Shown here piece by piece: positions 46,031-53,644 of a stretch of 64,000 nucleotides of DNA (position 1 is the stretch's first letter; each line of letters starts with the position of its first letter). Both the position numbers and the translations under genes were made by a program. The notes under the pieces were generated by a model. It saw only the letters and a list, made by a program, of their open reading frames with translations, was not told the origin of the DNA and made no database searches. The stretch covers positions 1 to 64,000 of the forward strand of contig NZ_JAOTBE010000005.1 of NCBI RefSeq assembly GCF_026162645.1, written 5' to 3'. The stretch comes from Paracoccus rhizosphaerae (GTDB lineage: Bacteria; Pseudomonadota; Alphaproteobacteria; Rhodobacterales; Rhodobacteraceae).

Positions 46031-47155
46031 ATGCGCGTCTCTCCTCTGCTTCCCGGTGCCGCCACGCCTGTCGATCCCTTCGCCCCGGGACATGCCGAAC
46101 GCGTCGCGCGCATGGTGGCCGACCTGCGCCTGGGCCTGCCGGTCGCGCTGCTGAGCACGTCCGAAGCCGCGCTGGTCCTGCCGGTCGAGACCCTGTCTGC
46201 CGAAAGGTTCGCGGCCATTGATGCGCCGCATCAACTGGTCGTCACCTCACGGCGGGCCGAGGCGCTGCGGCATCGCCCACATGAAGGCGAGGTTGCCCTT
46301 CTGCCCGTCCCTGCAGATGCGCGGCTGGACTGGGTACGGTCGCTTGCCGACCCGTCGCGTCGGATGCCTGCCTCTGACGCGGTGCCGCAGGCGCCGCAGC
46401 AGCAGCCGACCGCCCTGCACCGCGCCGCCATCCGTCTGGTCAAGGCGGCCGAGCTTCTGCCCGCCGCGCTGGTGGTTACCGGTCCCGATGTCATGCAGAC
46501 CGCGATGCGCAACGGATTGGGCATCCTCGGCGCGGACGAGGTGCTGGCGCAACTGCTGGCGCCGCGCGATCCGCGTCCGGTCTCGGATGCGCGGGTGCCG
46601 ATGCTGGCGGCGCGCAACGGGCGCCTGCATGTCTTTCGTGCCAGCGACGGCGGTGCCGAGCATTACGCGGTTGAAGTCGGTCAGCCGGATCGGTCGAAGC
46701 CGGTCCTTGTGCGCCTTCATTCGGCCTGCTTCACCGGCGATGTGCTTGGCAGCCTGAAATGCGACTGCGGCTCGCAGCTCCGCGCCGCGCTGGCGGCGAT
46801 GGAGGCCGAGGGGTCCGGCGTGCTTCTCTATCTCAACCAGGAGGGACGCGGCATCGGGCTGGCCAACAAGATGCGTGCCTATGCGCTGCAGGACCAGGGC
46901 CTGGATACGGTCGAGGCGAATCACCGCCTAGGGTTCGAGGATGACGAGCGCGACTTCCGAACCGGCGCGGCGCTCTTGCGCCAGATGGGGATCGGACGTG
47001 TGCGGTTGATGACGAACAACCCTGCAAAGATCGCGCGGCTGGACGGCGAAGGCATCCAGGTGGTCGAACGCGTGGCCCTGCAGGTCGGTCGCGGTCCCGA
47101 CAACACCAGCTATCTTGACACCAAGGCACGCAAGTCCGGGCACCTGCTGGCATGA
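46031..47155 (+). CDS. ribA: GTP cyclohydrolase II-like protein
   Basis: 374 residues from ATG 46031. C-terminal half (~180-374) is a GTP cyclohydrolase II: zinc cysteines in SACFTGDVLGSLKCDCGSQL (C~233, 244, 246), catalytic NQEGRGIGLANKMRAYALQ, and NNPAKIARLDGEGI. It opens GTP, giving a pyrimidine or, in variants, formyl-pyrimidine product. The N-terminal ~175 residues are not a working RibB: the acidic DDEDRENEGD-type loop is missing; a VALLSTSEAALVLPVETL region may be its remnant. First gene of a five-gene operon; its stop overlaps the next start by 4 bases. Confidence 0.88.
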   Translation: MRVSPLLPGAATPVDPFAPGHAERVARMVADLRLGLPVALLSTSEAALVLPVETLSAERFAAIDAPHQLVVTSRRAEALRHRPHEGEVALLPVPADARLDWVRSLADPSRRMPASDAVPQAPQQQPTALHRAAIRLVKAAELLPAALVVTGPDVMQTAMRNGLGILGADEVLAQLLAPRDPRPVSDARVPMLAARNGRLHVFRASDGGAEHYAVEVGQPDRSKPVLVRLHSACFTGDVLGSLKCDCGSQLRAALAAMEAEGSGVLLYLNQEGRGIGLANKMRAYALQDQGLDTVEANHRLGFEDDERDFRTGAALLRQMGIGRVRLMTNNPAKIARLDGEGIQVVERVALQVGRGPDNTSYLDTKARKSGHLLA

Positions 47156-48096
47156 CCGCCCAGGCGCTATGGTGCGTGGGCGAAGGTCGGGCCGAGATCC
47201 GCGACGGTGCGTTAGGTCAGGGTGTTCTTGTCCAGACAATGTTCACGGGCATCAGCCGCGGCACGGAACGGCTGGTCCTGTCCGGCGGCGTCCCTCCGTC
47301 CGAGCAGGACCGCATGCGCGCGCCCTTTCAGGAGGGGGATTTTCCCTTTCCGGTCAAATACGGCTATGCCGCCGTCGGCCGCGCGGCCGAGGGGGATATG
47401 GCCGGACGCACCGTCTTCGCCCTCTTTCCCCACCAGTCGCAGTTCCGTCTGCCGTCAGATGCGCTGATCCCGGTGCCGGACGCGGTGCCGCCGGAACGTA
47501 CGGTCCTGGCCGCCAACATGGAAACCGCGCTGAACATCCTGTGGGACAGTCAGGCAGGTGCCGGCGACCGGGTCGCGGTGGTGGGCGGCGGGTTGGTCGG
47601 GCTGCTTGTGGCGTCACTCGCCGCGCGCCTGCCGGGGGCCGAGGTCACGGTCATCGACCCGCTGGCCGCCCGCGAACCGCTGGCCCGTGGGCTTGGCTGC
47701 GACTTCGCGGCGTCAGGCGGCGGCCTGCCGGACCAGGACGTGGTGATCCACGCCAGCGCCACCCAGGCCGGGCTGGTGGCGGCGCTGGATCTGGCTGGAC
47801 CCCAAGGCACCGTGGTCGAGGCCAGTTGGCATGGTCAGTCGCAAGTCGCACTGCCGCTTGGCGGCGCGTTCCACAGCCGCCGCCTGCGGATCGTCAGCTC
47901 TCAGGTCGGGGCCATCCCGCCCGACCGCGCGCCGCGCTGGACCTATCGCCGACGCCTGACCAAGGCGCTGGCGCTGCTGGCAGACGCTCGGTTGGACGCG
48001 CTGATCTCTGGTCAGACAGACTTCGCTGACCTGCCCGCCGCCTATCCGGGGATCCTGTCAGACCCCGGCACGTTATGTCATCGCGTCAAATTCTGA
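47152..48096 (+). CDS. Zinc-free MDR-type dehydrogenase (BchC-like)
   Basis: 314 residues. The N-terminal part FTGISRGTERLVLSGGVPPS replaces the usual zinc Cys of alcohol dehydrogenases with Ser, as in BchC-type enzymes; VKYGYAAVGRAAEGDMAGRT and HQSQFRLPSDALIPVPDAVP follow. The Rossmann domain carries VAVVGGGLVGLLVASLAARLPG. Likely an NAD(P)-dependent oxidoreductase acting on an alcohol or ketone made by the neighbouring enzymes. It overlaps ribA by 4 bases and lies 18 bases before the PTPS-like gene. No bacteriochlorophyll genes are in the window. Confidence 0.82.
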   Translation: MTAQALWCVGEGRAEIRDGALGQGVLVQTMFTGISRGTERLVLSGGVPPSEQDRMRAPFQEGDFPFPVKYGYAAVGRAAEGDMAGRTVFALFPHQSQFRLPSDALIPVPDAVPPERTVLAANMETALNILWDSQAGAGDRVAVVGGGLVGLLVASLAARLPGAEVTVIDPLAAREPLARGLGCDFAASGGGLPDQDVVIHASATQAGLVAALDLAGPQGTVVEASWHGQSQVALPLGGAFHSRRLRIVSSQVGAIPPDRAPRWTYRRRLTKALALLADARLDALISGQTDFADLPAAYPGILSDPGTLCHRVKF

Positions 48097-48114
48097 CCAC
48101 TTGCAGGAGCGCAA

Positions 48115-48510
48115 ATGTTCGCAGTCGAAGTCCGGGACCATATCATGATCGCCCATTCCCTGCCGTCGCCCACCTTCGGGCCCGCACAGGGGATGCACGG
48201 CGCGACCTTCACCGTCGACGCCGCCTTCTTCGCCGAGGAGATGGATGACGAAAGCCTGGTTGTCGACATGGGCCTGGCAACCGAGGCGCTGTCGGATGCC
48301 CTTGCGCCGCTGCGCTACAAGAACCTGGACGAGATCGAGGCCTTCGGCGGCAAGTTCACCACGACCGAGTTCCTCTGCAAGCACATCTTCGACCAGTTGG
48401 CCGACAAGGCGCGGACGGGCGATCTGGGCGATCCGGCGCGGCTGAAGCGGCTGCGCGTGACGCTGCAGGAAAGCCACATGGCGCGCGCCTGGTTCGAGGG
48501 GGATCTCTGA
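48115..48510 (+). CDS. Divergent 6-pyruvoyltetrahydropterin synthase/QueD-like protein
   Basis: 131 residues, T-fold family. Usual PTPS/QueD proteins bind zinc through one His plus the two of HGH. Here H14 (MIAHSL) and H28 remain, but the pair reads HGA (H28-G29-A30), and the catalytic Cys of QueD is missing. NLDEIEAFGGKFTTTEFLCKHIFD and the C-terminal ESHMARAWFEG (E119) keep the fold. H9 or H121 might supply a third ligand. So it probably works on a pterin-like compound but not as a standard QueD. Third gene of the operon; AGGAG precedes the ATG. Confidence 0.8.
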   Translation: MFAVEVRDHIMIAHSLPSPTFGPAQGMHGATFTVDAAFFAEEMDDESLVVDMGLATEALSDALAPLRYKNLDEIEAFGGKFTTTEFLCKHIFDQLADKARTGDLGDPARLKRLRVTLQESHMARAWFEGDL

Positions 48511-48512
48511 TC

Positions 48513-49286
48513 ATGGGGTTCTCGGCACAGTGGCTGGCGCTGCGCGAACCCGCCGACCAAAAGGCGCGGGACCCGGCCCTGCTGACCCGTGCCGTCGCGG
48601 CCGCAGGACCAGCACCGGTGATCCTGGACTTGGGCTGCGGCACGGGATCGACCGTCCGGGCCCTGGCGCCGCACCTGCCCGAGACCGCCCGCTGGCATCT
48701 GGTCGACAACGATCCGCTGCTGCTGGACCAGGCCAGCGCCGAGGCCCCCGGTCGCGTGCAGGTGCATGAACTGGATTTGGCGCAACTGGACGCCCTGCCG
48801 CTGGAGGGGGTGACGCTGGTCACCGCCTCGGCCCTCCTGGACCTGATGCCGGCCGCCTGGATCGAGGATCTGGCCGCCATACTGGCGGCGGCGGGGCTGC
48901 CCTTCTATGCCGCACTGTCCTATGATGGCATCATGTCGTGGGAGCCAGCCCTGCCCAAGGACCACGACGTGACCCGCGCCTTCAACGACCACCAGCGCAG
49001 CGACAAGGGCTTGGGGCCGGCCCTGGGACCCGATGCTGGAACCGTGGCCGCGACCATCTTCCGCGCCGCGGGATTCAACGTGCAGCAGGCGATCAGCCCG
49101 TGGCGGATCGCGGCAGAGGCCGTACCCCTGCACCGGGCGCTGGTGGAGGGAATTGCGGACGCGGCCGGCCAGGCGGGCCAGCCGATGGCCGCCGAATGGG
49201 GCCGGGCCCGCGCCGGAATGGCCTCTGAGAGTCGCTGCCTGATCGGTCATCTGGACCTTCTGGCGCTGCCGCCCCGCACTGCCTGA
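48513..49286 (+). CDS. Class I SAM-dependent methyltransferase
   Basis: 257 residues. SAM-binding motif ILDLGCGTGSTVRALAPHLP and acidic DNDPLLLDQA, then motif VTASALLDLMPAAW. The substrate half is unlike common metabolic methyltransferases. Starts 3 bases after the PTPS-like stop, so it is tightly coupled. In context it may methylate the pterin- or flavin-like product; this is inference only. Confidence 0.8.
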   Translation: MGFSAQWLALREPADQKARDPALLTRAVAAAGPAPVILDLGCGTGSTVRALAPHLPETARWHLVDNDPLLLDQASAEAPGRVQVHELDLAQLDALPLEGVTLVTASALLDLMPAAWIEDLAAILAAAGLPFYAALSYDGIMSWEPALPKDHDVTRAFNDHQRSDKGLGPALGPDAGTVAATIFRAAGFNVQQAISPWRIAAEAVPLHRALVEGIADAAGQAGQPMAAEWGRARAGMASESRCLIGHLDLLALPPRTA

Positions 49287-49311
49287 CCCTTATCCGAAGG
49301 AGACGAACACC

Positions 49312-50148
49312 ATGCAGGCCGTCGACGTCACCCCCCGGGTCTGGGACCGCATCCTGGCGGTGCGCAGCGGCCAGGCATGTGCCTGCTGCGGCCGTTTTTC
49401 CGCCGGAGAACGGGCGGCGCTGGACCTTTACGGCCCCGTGGCGCGACGCGACCTGGGGCCGGTCACGGTGGCGCAGATCGGACAGTCGCTGGACGGGCGC
49501 ATCGCCACGATGTCTGGCGACGCGCGCGACGTCTCTGGACCCGACGGGCTGGCGCATCTTCACCGCCTGCGGGCGCTGGTCGACGGTGTGGTGATCGGGG
49601 TGGGAACCGCGCTGCACGACCATCCGCGCCTGACGGTGCGGCTGTGCAGCGGCCACGACCCGGCCCGCATCGTCATTGACCCGCGCGGGCGCCTGCCCGA
49701 TGATGCACCGATGCTGGCCGCGACCGGTGCGCGGCGCATCGTCGTGCAGGGCGTCGACCGCCCCCGCCCCCGCGGAGTCGAGATCCTGCGCCTGCCCCTG
49801 CATGACAGGCAGCTGGACCCGTCGCAGATCCTGGACGGGCTGCGAACGGTGGGTCTTGGCTCGCTGCTGATCGAGGGCGGCGGGACGACCATCACCGGGT
49901 TCCTCGAAGCCGGGCTGCTGGACCGTCTGCAGGTCTCAATCGCGCCCCTGATCATCGGCGCCGGCCCGCAGGGCCTGACCAGCCGGACGCCAGTCGATCG
50001 GCTGAAGGACGCGCTGCGCCCCGACACGCGCGTTTTCGGCTTGGGCAGCGACATCGTCTTCGACTGCGGGCTGGGCGATCTGGCCGCCAGATGCATGCTG
50101 CCGGTCCACTCGAAGCACCCACTGAGGCAAGTCCCGGCGGCGGGCTAG
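49312..50148 (+). CDS. RibD C-terminal-domain reductase without deaminase domain
   Basis: 278 residues. The main part (~50-250) is a RibD/DHFR-like reductase: VTVAQIGQSLDGRIATMSGDA, VDGVVIGVGTALHDHPRLTVR, and LLIEGGGTTITGFLEAGLLD. The usual N-terminal zinc deaminase of RibD is absent; instead there are ~45 residues with a cysteine cluster (C23-A-C25-C26). It should reduce a ribosyl- or sugar-amine intermediate with NADPH. Last gene of the operon; overlaps the convergent CoA-transferase end by 4 bases. The riboflavin pathway proper must be elsewhere. Confidence 0.85.
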   Translation: MQAVDVTPRVWDRILAVRSGQACACCGRFSAGERAALDLYGPVARRDLGPVTVAQIGQSLDGRIATMSGDARDVSGPDGLAHLHRLRALVDGVVIGVGTALHDHPRLTVRLCSGHDPARIVIDPRGRLPDDAPMLAATGARRIVVQGVDRPRPRGVEILRLPLHDRQLDPSQILDGLRTVGLGSLLIEGGGTTITGFLEAGLLDRLQVSIAPLIIGAGPQGLTSRTPVDRLKDALRPDTRVFGLGSDIVFDCGLGDLAARCMLPVHSKHPLRQVPAAG

Positions 50149-51284
50149 AAGCTCCAGCGCCCCTCGCCAAGCGCCGGGGCCGCGCCTTCGGCCACGGTCG
50201 CGCTGCGCGACAGGGTGATCGGCGTGCGCAAGCCCGCGATCCCCTCGGGGCCGATGACCATGCCTCGTGCCTGTGACTGCGGGTCCGACAGCGCCTCGGA
50301 CACGCGATTGATCGGACCGGCGGGCACGCCGACTGCGGTCAGCGCGGCGATAAGATCCGCCCGGTCGCGCTGCGACGTCGCCTGCGCCAGCCGCGCGCAA
50401 AGGGCTTCCCGTCGCGCCACGCGCTGCGCGTTGGTGGCCAGTTCGGGATCCTCGGCCAGGTCTGGCAGGTTCAATGCCAGGCACAGCGCGCGGAATTGCC
50501 GGTCGTTGCCGCAGGCGATGATCAGGTGACCATCGCGCGCCGGAAAAACCTGGTAGGGCACGATATTGGGATGCGCGTTTCCCAGCCGCGTCGGCTCGGT
50601 CCCGCCCAGCAGGTGGTTCGCGGCCTGATTGGCCAGCACCCCCAGCGCGCAGTCGAAGAGTGCCAGATCGACCTGCTGCCCCTGCCCTGACCGCGCCCGC
50701 TCGGCCAGGGCCGCCTGGATACCAATGACGCCGTAAAGGCCGGTGAAGATGTCGATCCAGGCAACGCCGACCTTCTGCGGCTCGCCCTCGGGGTCGCCGG
50801 TCAGGTCCATGATCCCGCTCATGCCCTGGATCAGGAAATCATAGCCGGGCTGACCGGCGCGTGGTCCTGTCTGCCCGAACCCGGTGACCGAGGCATATAC
50901 CAGCCCCGGATTGCGCGCCGACAGGCTGGCATAGTCCAGACCGAAACGCGTCAGGCCACCATACTTGAAGTTCTCGATGACGACGTCGGCCTGGTCGATC
51001 AGGCCGCGCAGCCGTGCCAAGTCGTCCGCGTCGTTGAAATCGCAGGTGACGCTGGTCTTGCCGCGGTTGGCAGCGTGGAAATAGGCGGCCACCCTTTCGG
51101 TTGATCCGTCGGCGCGGGGACGGTCGATGAAGGGCGGCCCCCAGCGGCGGGTATCGTCGCCGTCGGGTGATTCCACCTTGATGACTGTTGCCCCCAGGTC
51201 GGCGAGGGTCTGGCCGATCCACGGACCGGCCAGGATGCGCGCAAGCTCGACGACCTTCAGGCCGCACAGCGGACCTTCAGGCAA
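50145..51284 (-). CDS. CaiB/BaiF-family CoA-transferase, probable glutarate CoA-transferase
   Basis: 379 residues of the class III CoA-transferase family: [20 protein letters not shown] at the start, [21 protein letters not shown], the catalytic Asp in [20 protein letters not shown] and a C-terminal part [10 protein letters not shown]-like. It moves CoA from a donor, often succinyl-CoA, to a carboxylic acid. It overlaps the end of gcdH by 8 bases, so glutarate activation to glutaryl-CoA is the likely job (compare Pseudomonas gcdG and human SUGCT). Confidence 0.88.
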   Translation of the reverse strand: MPEGPLCGLKVVELARILAGPWIGQTLADLGATVIKVESPDGDDTRRWGPPFIDRPRADGSTERVAAYFHAANRGKTSVTCDFNDADDLARLRGLIDQADVVIENFKYGGLTRFGLDYASLSARNPGLVYASVTGFGQTGPRAGQPGYDFLIQGMSGIMDLTGDPEGEPQKVGVAWIDIFTGLYGVIGIQAALAERARSGQGQQVDLALFDCALGVLANQAANHLLGGTEPTRLGNAHPNIVPYQVFPARDGHLIIACGNDRQFRALCLALNLPDLAEDPELATNAQRVARREALCARLAQATSQRDRADLIAALTAVGVPAGPINRVSEALSDPQSQARGMVIGPEGIAGLRTPITLSRSATVAEGAAPALGEGRWSF

Positions 51285-52485
51285 AGGCCTGCAGCCCCGT
51301 CTGGGCCCGGCCCAGGATCAGCGCATGGACGTCATGCGTGCCTTCGTAGGTGTTCACTGTTTCCAGGTTCTGGGCATGGCGCATGACGTGGTATTCGATC
51401 TGGATGCCGTTGCCGCCATGCATGTCGCGGGCGACGCGGGCGATGTCCAGCGCCTTGCCGCAGTTGTTGCGCTTGATGAGAGAGATCATCTCGGGCGCGA
51501 AGCGGCCCTGGTCCATCAGGCGCCCGACGCGCAGGCTGGCCTGCAGGCCCAAGGCGATCTCGGTCTGCATGTCAGCCAGCTTCTTCTGGTAAAGCTGCGT
51601 CGCGGCCAGCGGGCGGTTGAACTGCTTTCGGTCCATGCCATAGCGGTGGGCGCGGAACCAGCAATCCTCGGCCGCGCCCATGACGCCCCAGCTGATGCCA
51701 TAGCGCGCACGGTTCAGGCAGCCGAACGGCCCCGACATGCCGCTGACATTGGGCAGCAGCGCGTCTTCGCCGACCTCGACATCCTCCATCACGATCTCTC
51801 CGGTGATGGAAGCGCGCAGCGACAGCTTGCCGCCGATCTTGGGTGCCGACAGGCCCTTCATGCCCTTTTCCAGAACGAAACCGCGGATCTTGCCGTCATG
51901 GGCGTCGGACTTGGCCCAGACCACGAAAACATCCGCGATGGGCGCGTTCGAGATCCACATCTTCGACCCATTCAGACGATAGCCGCCATCGGTCTTGACG
52001 GCGCGGGTCTTCATGCCGGCGGGGTCCGACCCGGCATCGGGTTCGGTCAGGCCGAAACAGCCGATCCATTCGCCGCTGGCCAGCTTCGGCAGGTATTTCC
52101 GGCGCTGCTCCTCGGACCCGTAGGCGTGGATCGGGAACATCACCAGGCTGCTCTGCACCGACATCATCGACCGATAGCCGCTGTCGATCCGCTCGACCTC
52201 TCGGGCGACGAGACCGTAGGCGACATAGGAGGCGCCAACTCCGCCATACTCCTCGGGGATGGTGACGCCCAAAAGGCCGCTGGCGCCCATTTCGCGAAAG
52301 ATCTCGGGATCGGTGTGTTCGGTCAGATAGGCCTCCTGCACGCGGGGGGCCAGCTTGTCGGCGGCGAAGGAGGCGGCCGTGTCGCGGATCATCCGCTCGT
52401 CTTCCTCAAGCTGGTCGTTCAGCAGGAACGGGTCTTCCCAGGTGAAGGTGCCGCCCTTGTGGTCAACGGTGGTCTTGTCCAGCAT
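51277..52485 (-). CDS. gcdH: Glutaryl-CoA dehydrogenase
   Basis: 402 residues from ATG 52485 (GGAAGG upstream). FAD-dependent, oxidises and decarboxylates glutaryl-CoA to crotonyl-CoA in lysine and glutarate breakdown. Seen: FAD site [38 protein letters not shown], substrate arginine stretch and the catalytic Glu in [20 protein letters not shown] near residue 385. [20 protein letters not shown] is typical of the GCD subgroup. Divergent from the LysR gene with a perfect operator between. The ORF extends to 52572 but that part is unconserved. Confidence 0.94.
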   Translation of the reverse strand: MLDKTTVDHKGGTFTWEDPFLLNDQLEEDERMIRDTAASFAADKLAPRVQEAYLTEHTDPEIFREMGASGLLGVTIPEEYGGVGASYVAYGLVAREVERIDSGYRSMMSVQSSLVMFPIHAYGSEEQRRKYLPKLASGEWIGCFGLTEPDAGSDPAGMKTRAVKTDGGYRLNGSKMWISNAPIADVFVVWAKSDAHDGKIRGFVLEKGMKGLSAPKIGGKLSLRASITGEIVMEDVEVGEDALLPNVSGMSGPFGCLNRARYGISWGVMGAAEDCWFRAHRYGMDRKQFNRPLAATQLYQKKLADMQTEIALGLQASLRVGRLMDQGRFAPEMISLIKRNNCGKALDIARVARDMHGGNGIQIEYHVMRHAQNLETVNTYEGTHDVHALILGRAQTGLQAFA

Positions 52486-52566
52486 GATCTGCCTTCCTGC
52501 ATCGAATGACTGTTTGCCATGGTGTATCGCATCGGCCACCAAGACAGAAACAGTATTTCCACATGA

Positions 52567-52589
52567 GAACATTCATCCTATGAATGTTC
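52567..52589. promoter_or_regulatory. LysR operator, perfect inverted repeat between gcdH and gcdR
   Basis: GAACATTCAT-CCT-ATGAATGTTC: 10-bp perfect arms with a 3-base spacer. It contains the T-N11-A core of LysR-type sites (T52572 to A52584). It ends two bases before the regulator's own ATG, so binding there should also repress the regulator itself. Confidence 0.85.
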
Positions 52590-52590
52590 G

Positions 52591-53523
52591 ATGCGCCAAC
52601 GCCGCTTTCTTCCCAGCCTGTCACAGTTGATCGCTTTCGAGGCGGTGATCCGCCACCGCTCGGTCACGGCGGCGGCGGATGAGCTGCACCTGACGCAAAG
52701 CACGGTCAGCCGGCTGATCGCGTCGCTGGAACGCCAGCTGGGCAAGCCGCTGTTCGCGCGCGACCGCAAGCGGCTGACGCCCACGCCCGAGGCGCAGGTC
52801 TATGCCGCCAGCGTGACGCAGGGGCTGGACCTGATCCAGCGGGCCAGCATGGGGTTGATCGCGAACCCCGGCGGAGGTGCGCTGTCGCTGTCTGTGCTGC
52901 CGACCTTTGCGACGCGGTGGCTGGCGCCGCGGATCGGGCAGTTCCTGGCGGACAATCCGGGCATCTCGATCAACCTCTCGACCAAGATCCAGCGCTTCAG
53001 CTTCGCGACCGAGACGTTCGACGCTGCAATCTACTTCGGCGCCGACGACTGGCCCGACGCGCATCACATGAAGCTGTTCGACGAACGGCTGACGGCCTGC
53101 GCCTCGCCCCTGTTCCTGGACAGCCACCCGATCACCGGACCGGTTGACCTGGCCGGGCTGCCGGTGCTGCAACTGGAGACGCGCCCGCACGGCTGGCAAG
53201 CGTGGTTCAACGCGCAGGGCGGCGGCGGGGGCGTCGTGTCGGGCATGGTCATGGACCAGTTCTCGATGATGATCCAGGCAGCGATCAGCGGACTGGGCGT
53301 GGCGCTGCTGCCAAGCTACCTGGCCCATCCCGAAATCGCCGAGGGTCGCCTGGTGCCGATCCTGCAACCCGCGGTTCCCGGCGACGGGGCCTATTGGCTG
53401 GCGTGGCCCGAACGGGGCGACGGCAACCCAGCGCTGGCGCGTTTTCGTCAATGGGTCGCGGCGACGGTCACGTTGGACCTGCTGTCAAGCCAGGAAGCAG
53501 GTGAAGACCCCGCCGCAGGCTGA
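52591..53523 (+). CDS. gcdR: LysR-family transcriptional regulator, probable GcdR
   Basis: 310 residues. N-terminal HTH (LSQLIAFEAVIRHRSVTAAADELHLTQSTVSRLIASLERQLG in part: TAAADELHLTQSTVSRLIAS) and C-terminal periplasmic-binding-like effector domain with DQFSMMIQAAISGLGVALLPSY. Divergent from gcdH, so it probably activates glutarate/glutaryl-CoA catabolism when glutarate is present. The ATG is preceded by no good Shine-Dalgarno sequence because the operator palindrome occupies that place. Confidence 0.88.
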   Translation: MRQRRFLPSLSQLIAFEAVIRHRSVTAAADELHLTQSTVSRLIASLERQLGKPLFARDRKRLTPTPEAQVYAASVTQGLDLIQRASMGLIANPGGGALSLSVLPTFATRWLAPRIGQFLADNPGISINLSTKIQRFSFATETFDAAIYFGADDWPDAHHMKLFDERLTACASPLFLDSHPITGPVDLAGLPVLQLETRPHGWQAWFNAQGGGGGVVSGMVMDQFSMMIQAAISGLGVALLPSYLAHPEIAEGRLVPILQPAVPGDGAYWLAWPERGDGNPALARFRQWVAATVTLDLLSSQEAGEDPAAG

Positions 53524-53585
53524 CGCCGAAATCAGTTTCATAACAGTAAATTAGACGCCCACCGGCCATTTCCTGCCGAAATTCA

Positions 53586-53610
53586 GGAACACATCGGCGA
53601 TCCAACTGTT
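53586..53610 (+). promoter_or_regulatory. EcfG-type promoter candidate before the PRC-barrel gene
   Basis: GGAAC (53586-53590), 16 bases, TGTT (53607-53610), 35 bases before the start codon. EcfG promoters read GGAAC-N16/17-CGTT. Confidence 0.55.
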
Positions 53611-53644
53611 GCTGGTGTCCAAATCCGAAACACAGGAGACGACG

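Noticed and set aside
47152-48096. Bacteriochlorophyll gene bchC
   Set aside because: Only family-level likeness; no other photosynthesis genes are in the window and the operon partners are pterin-type enzymes.
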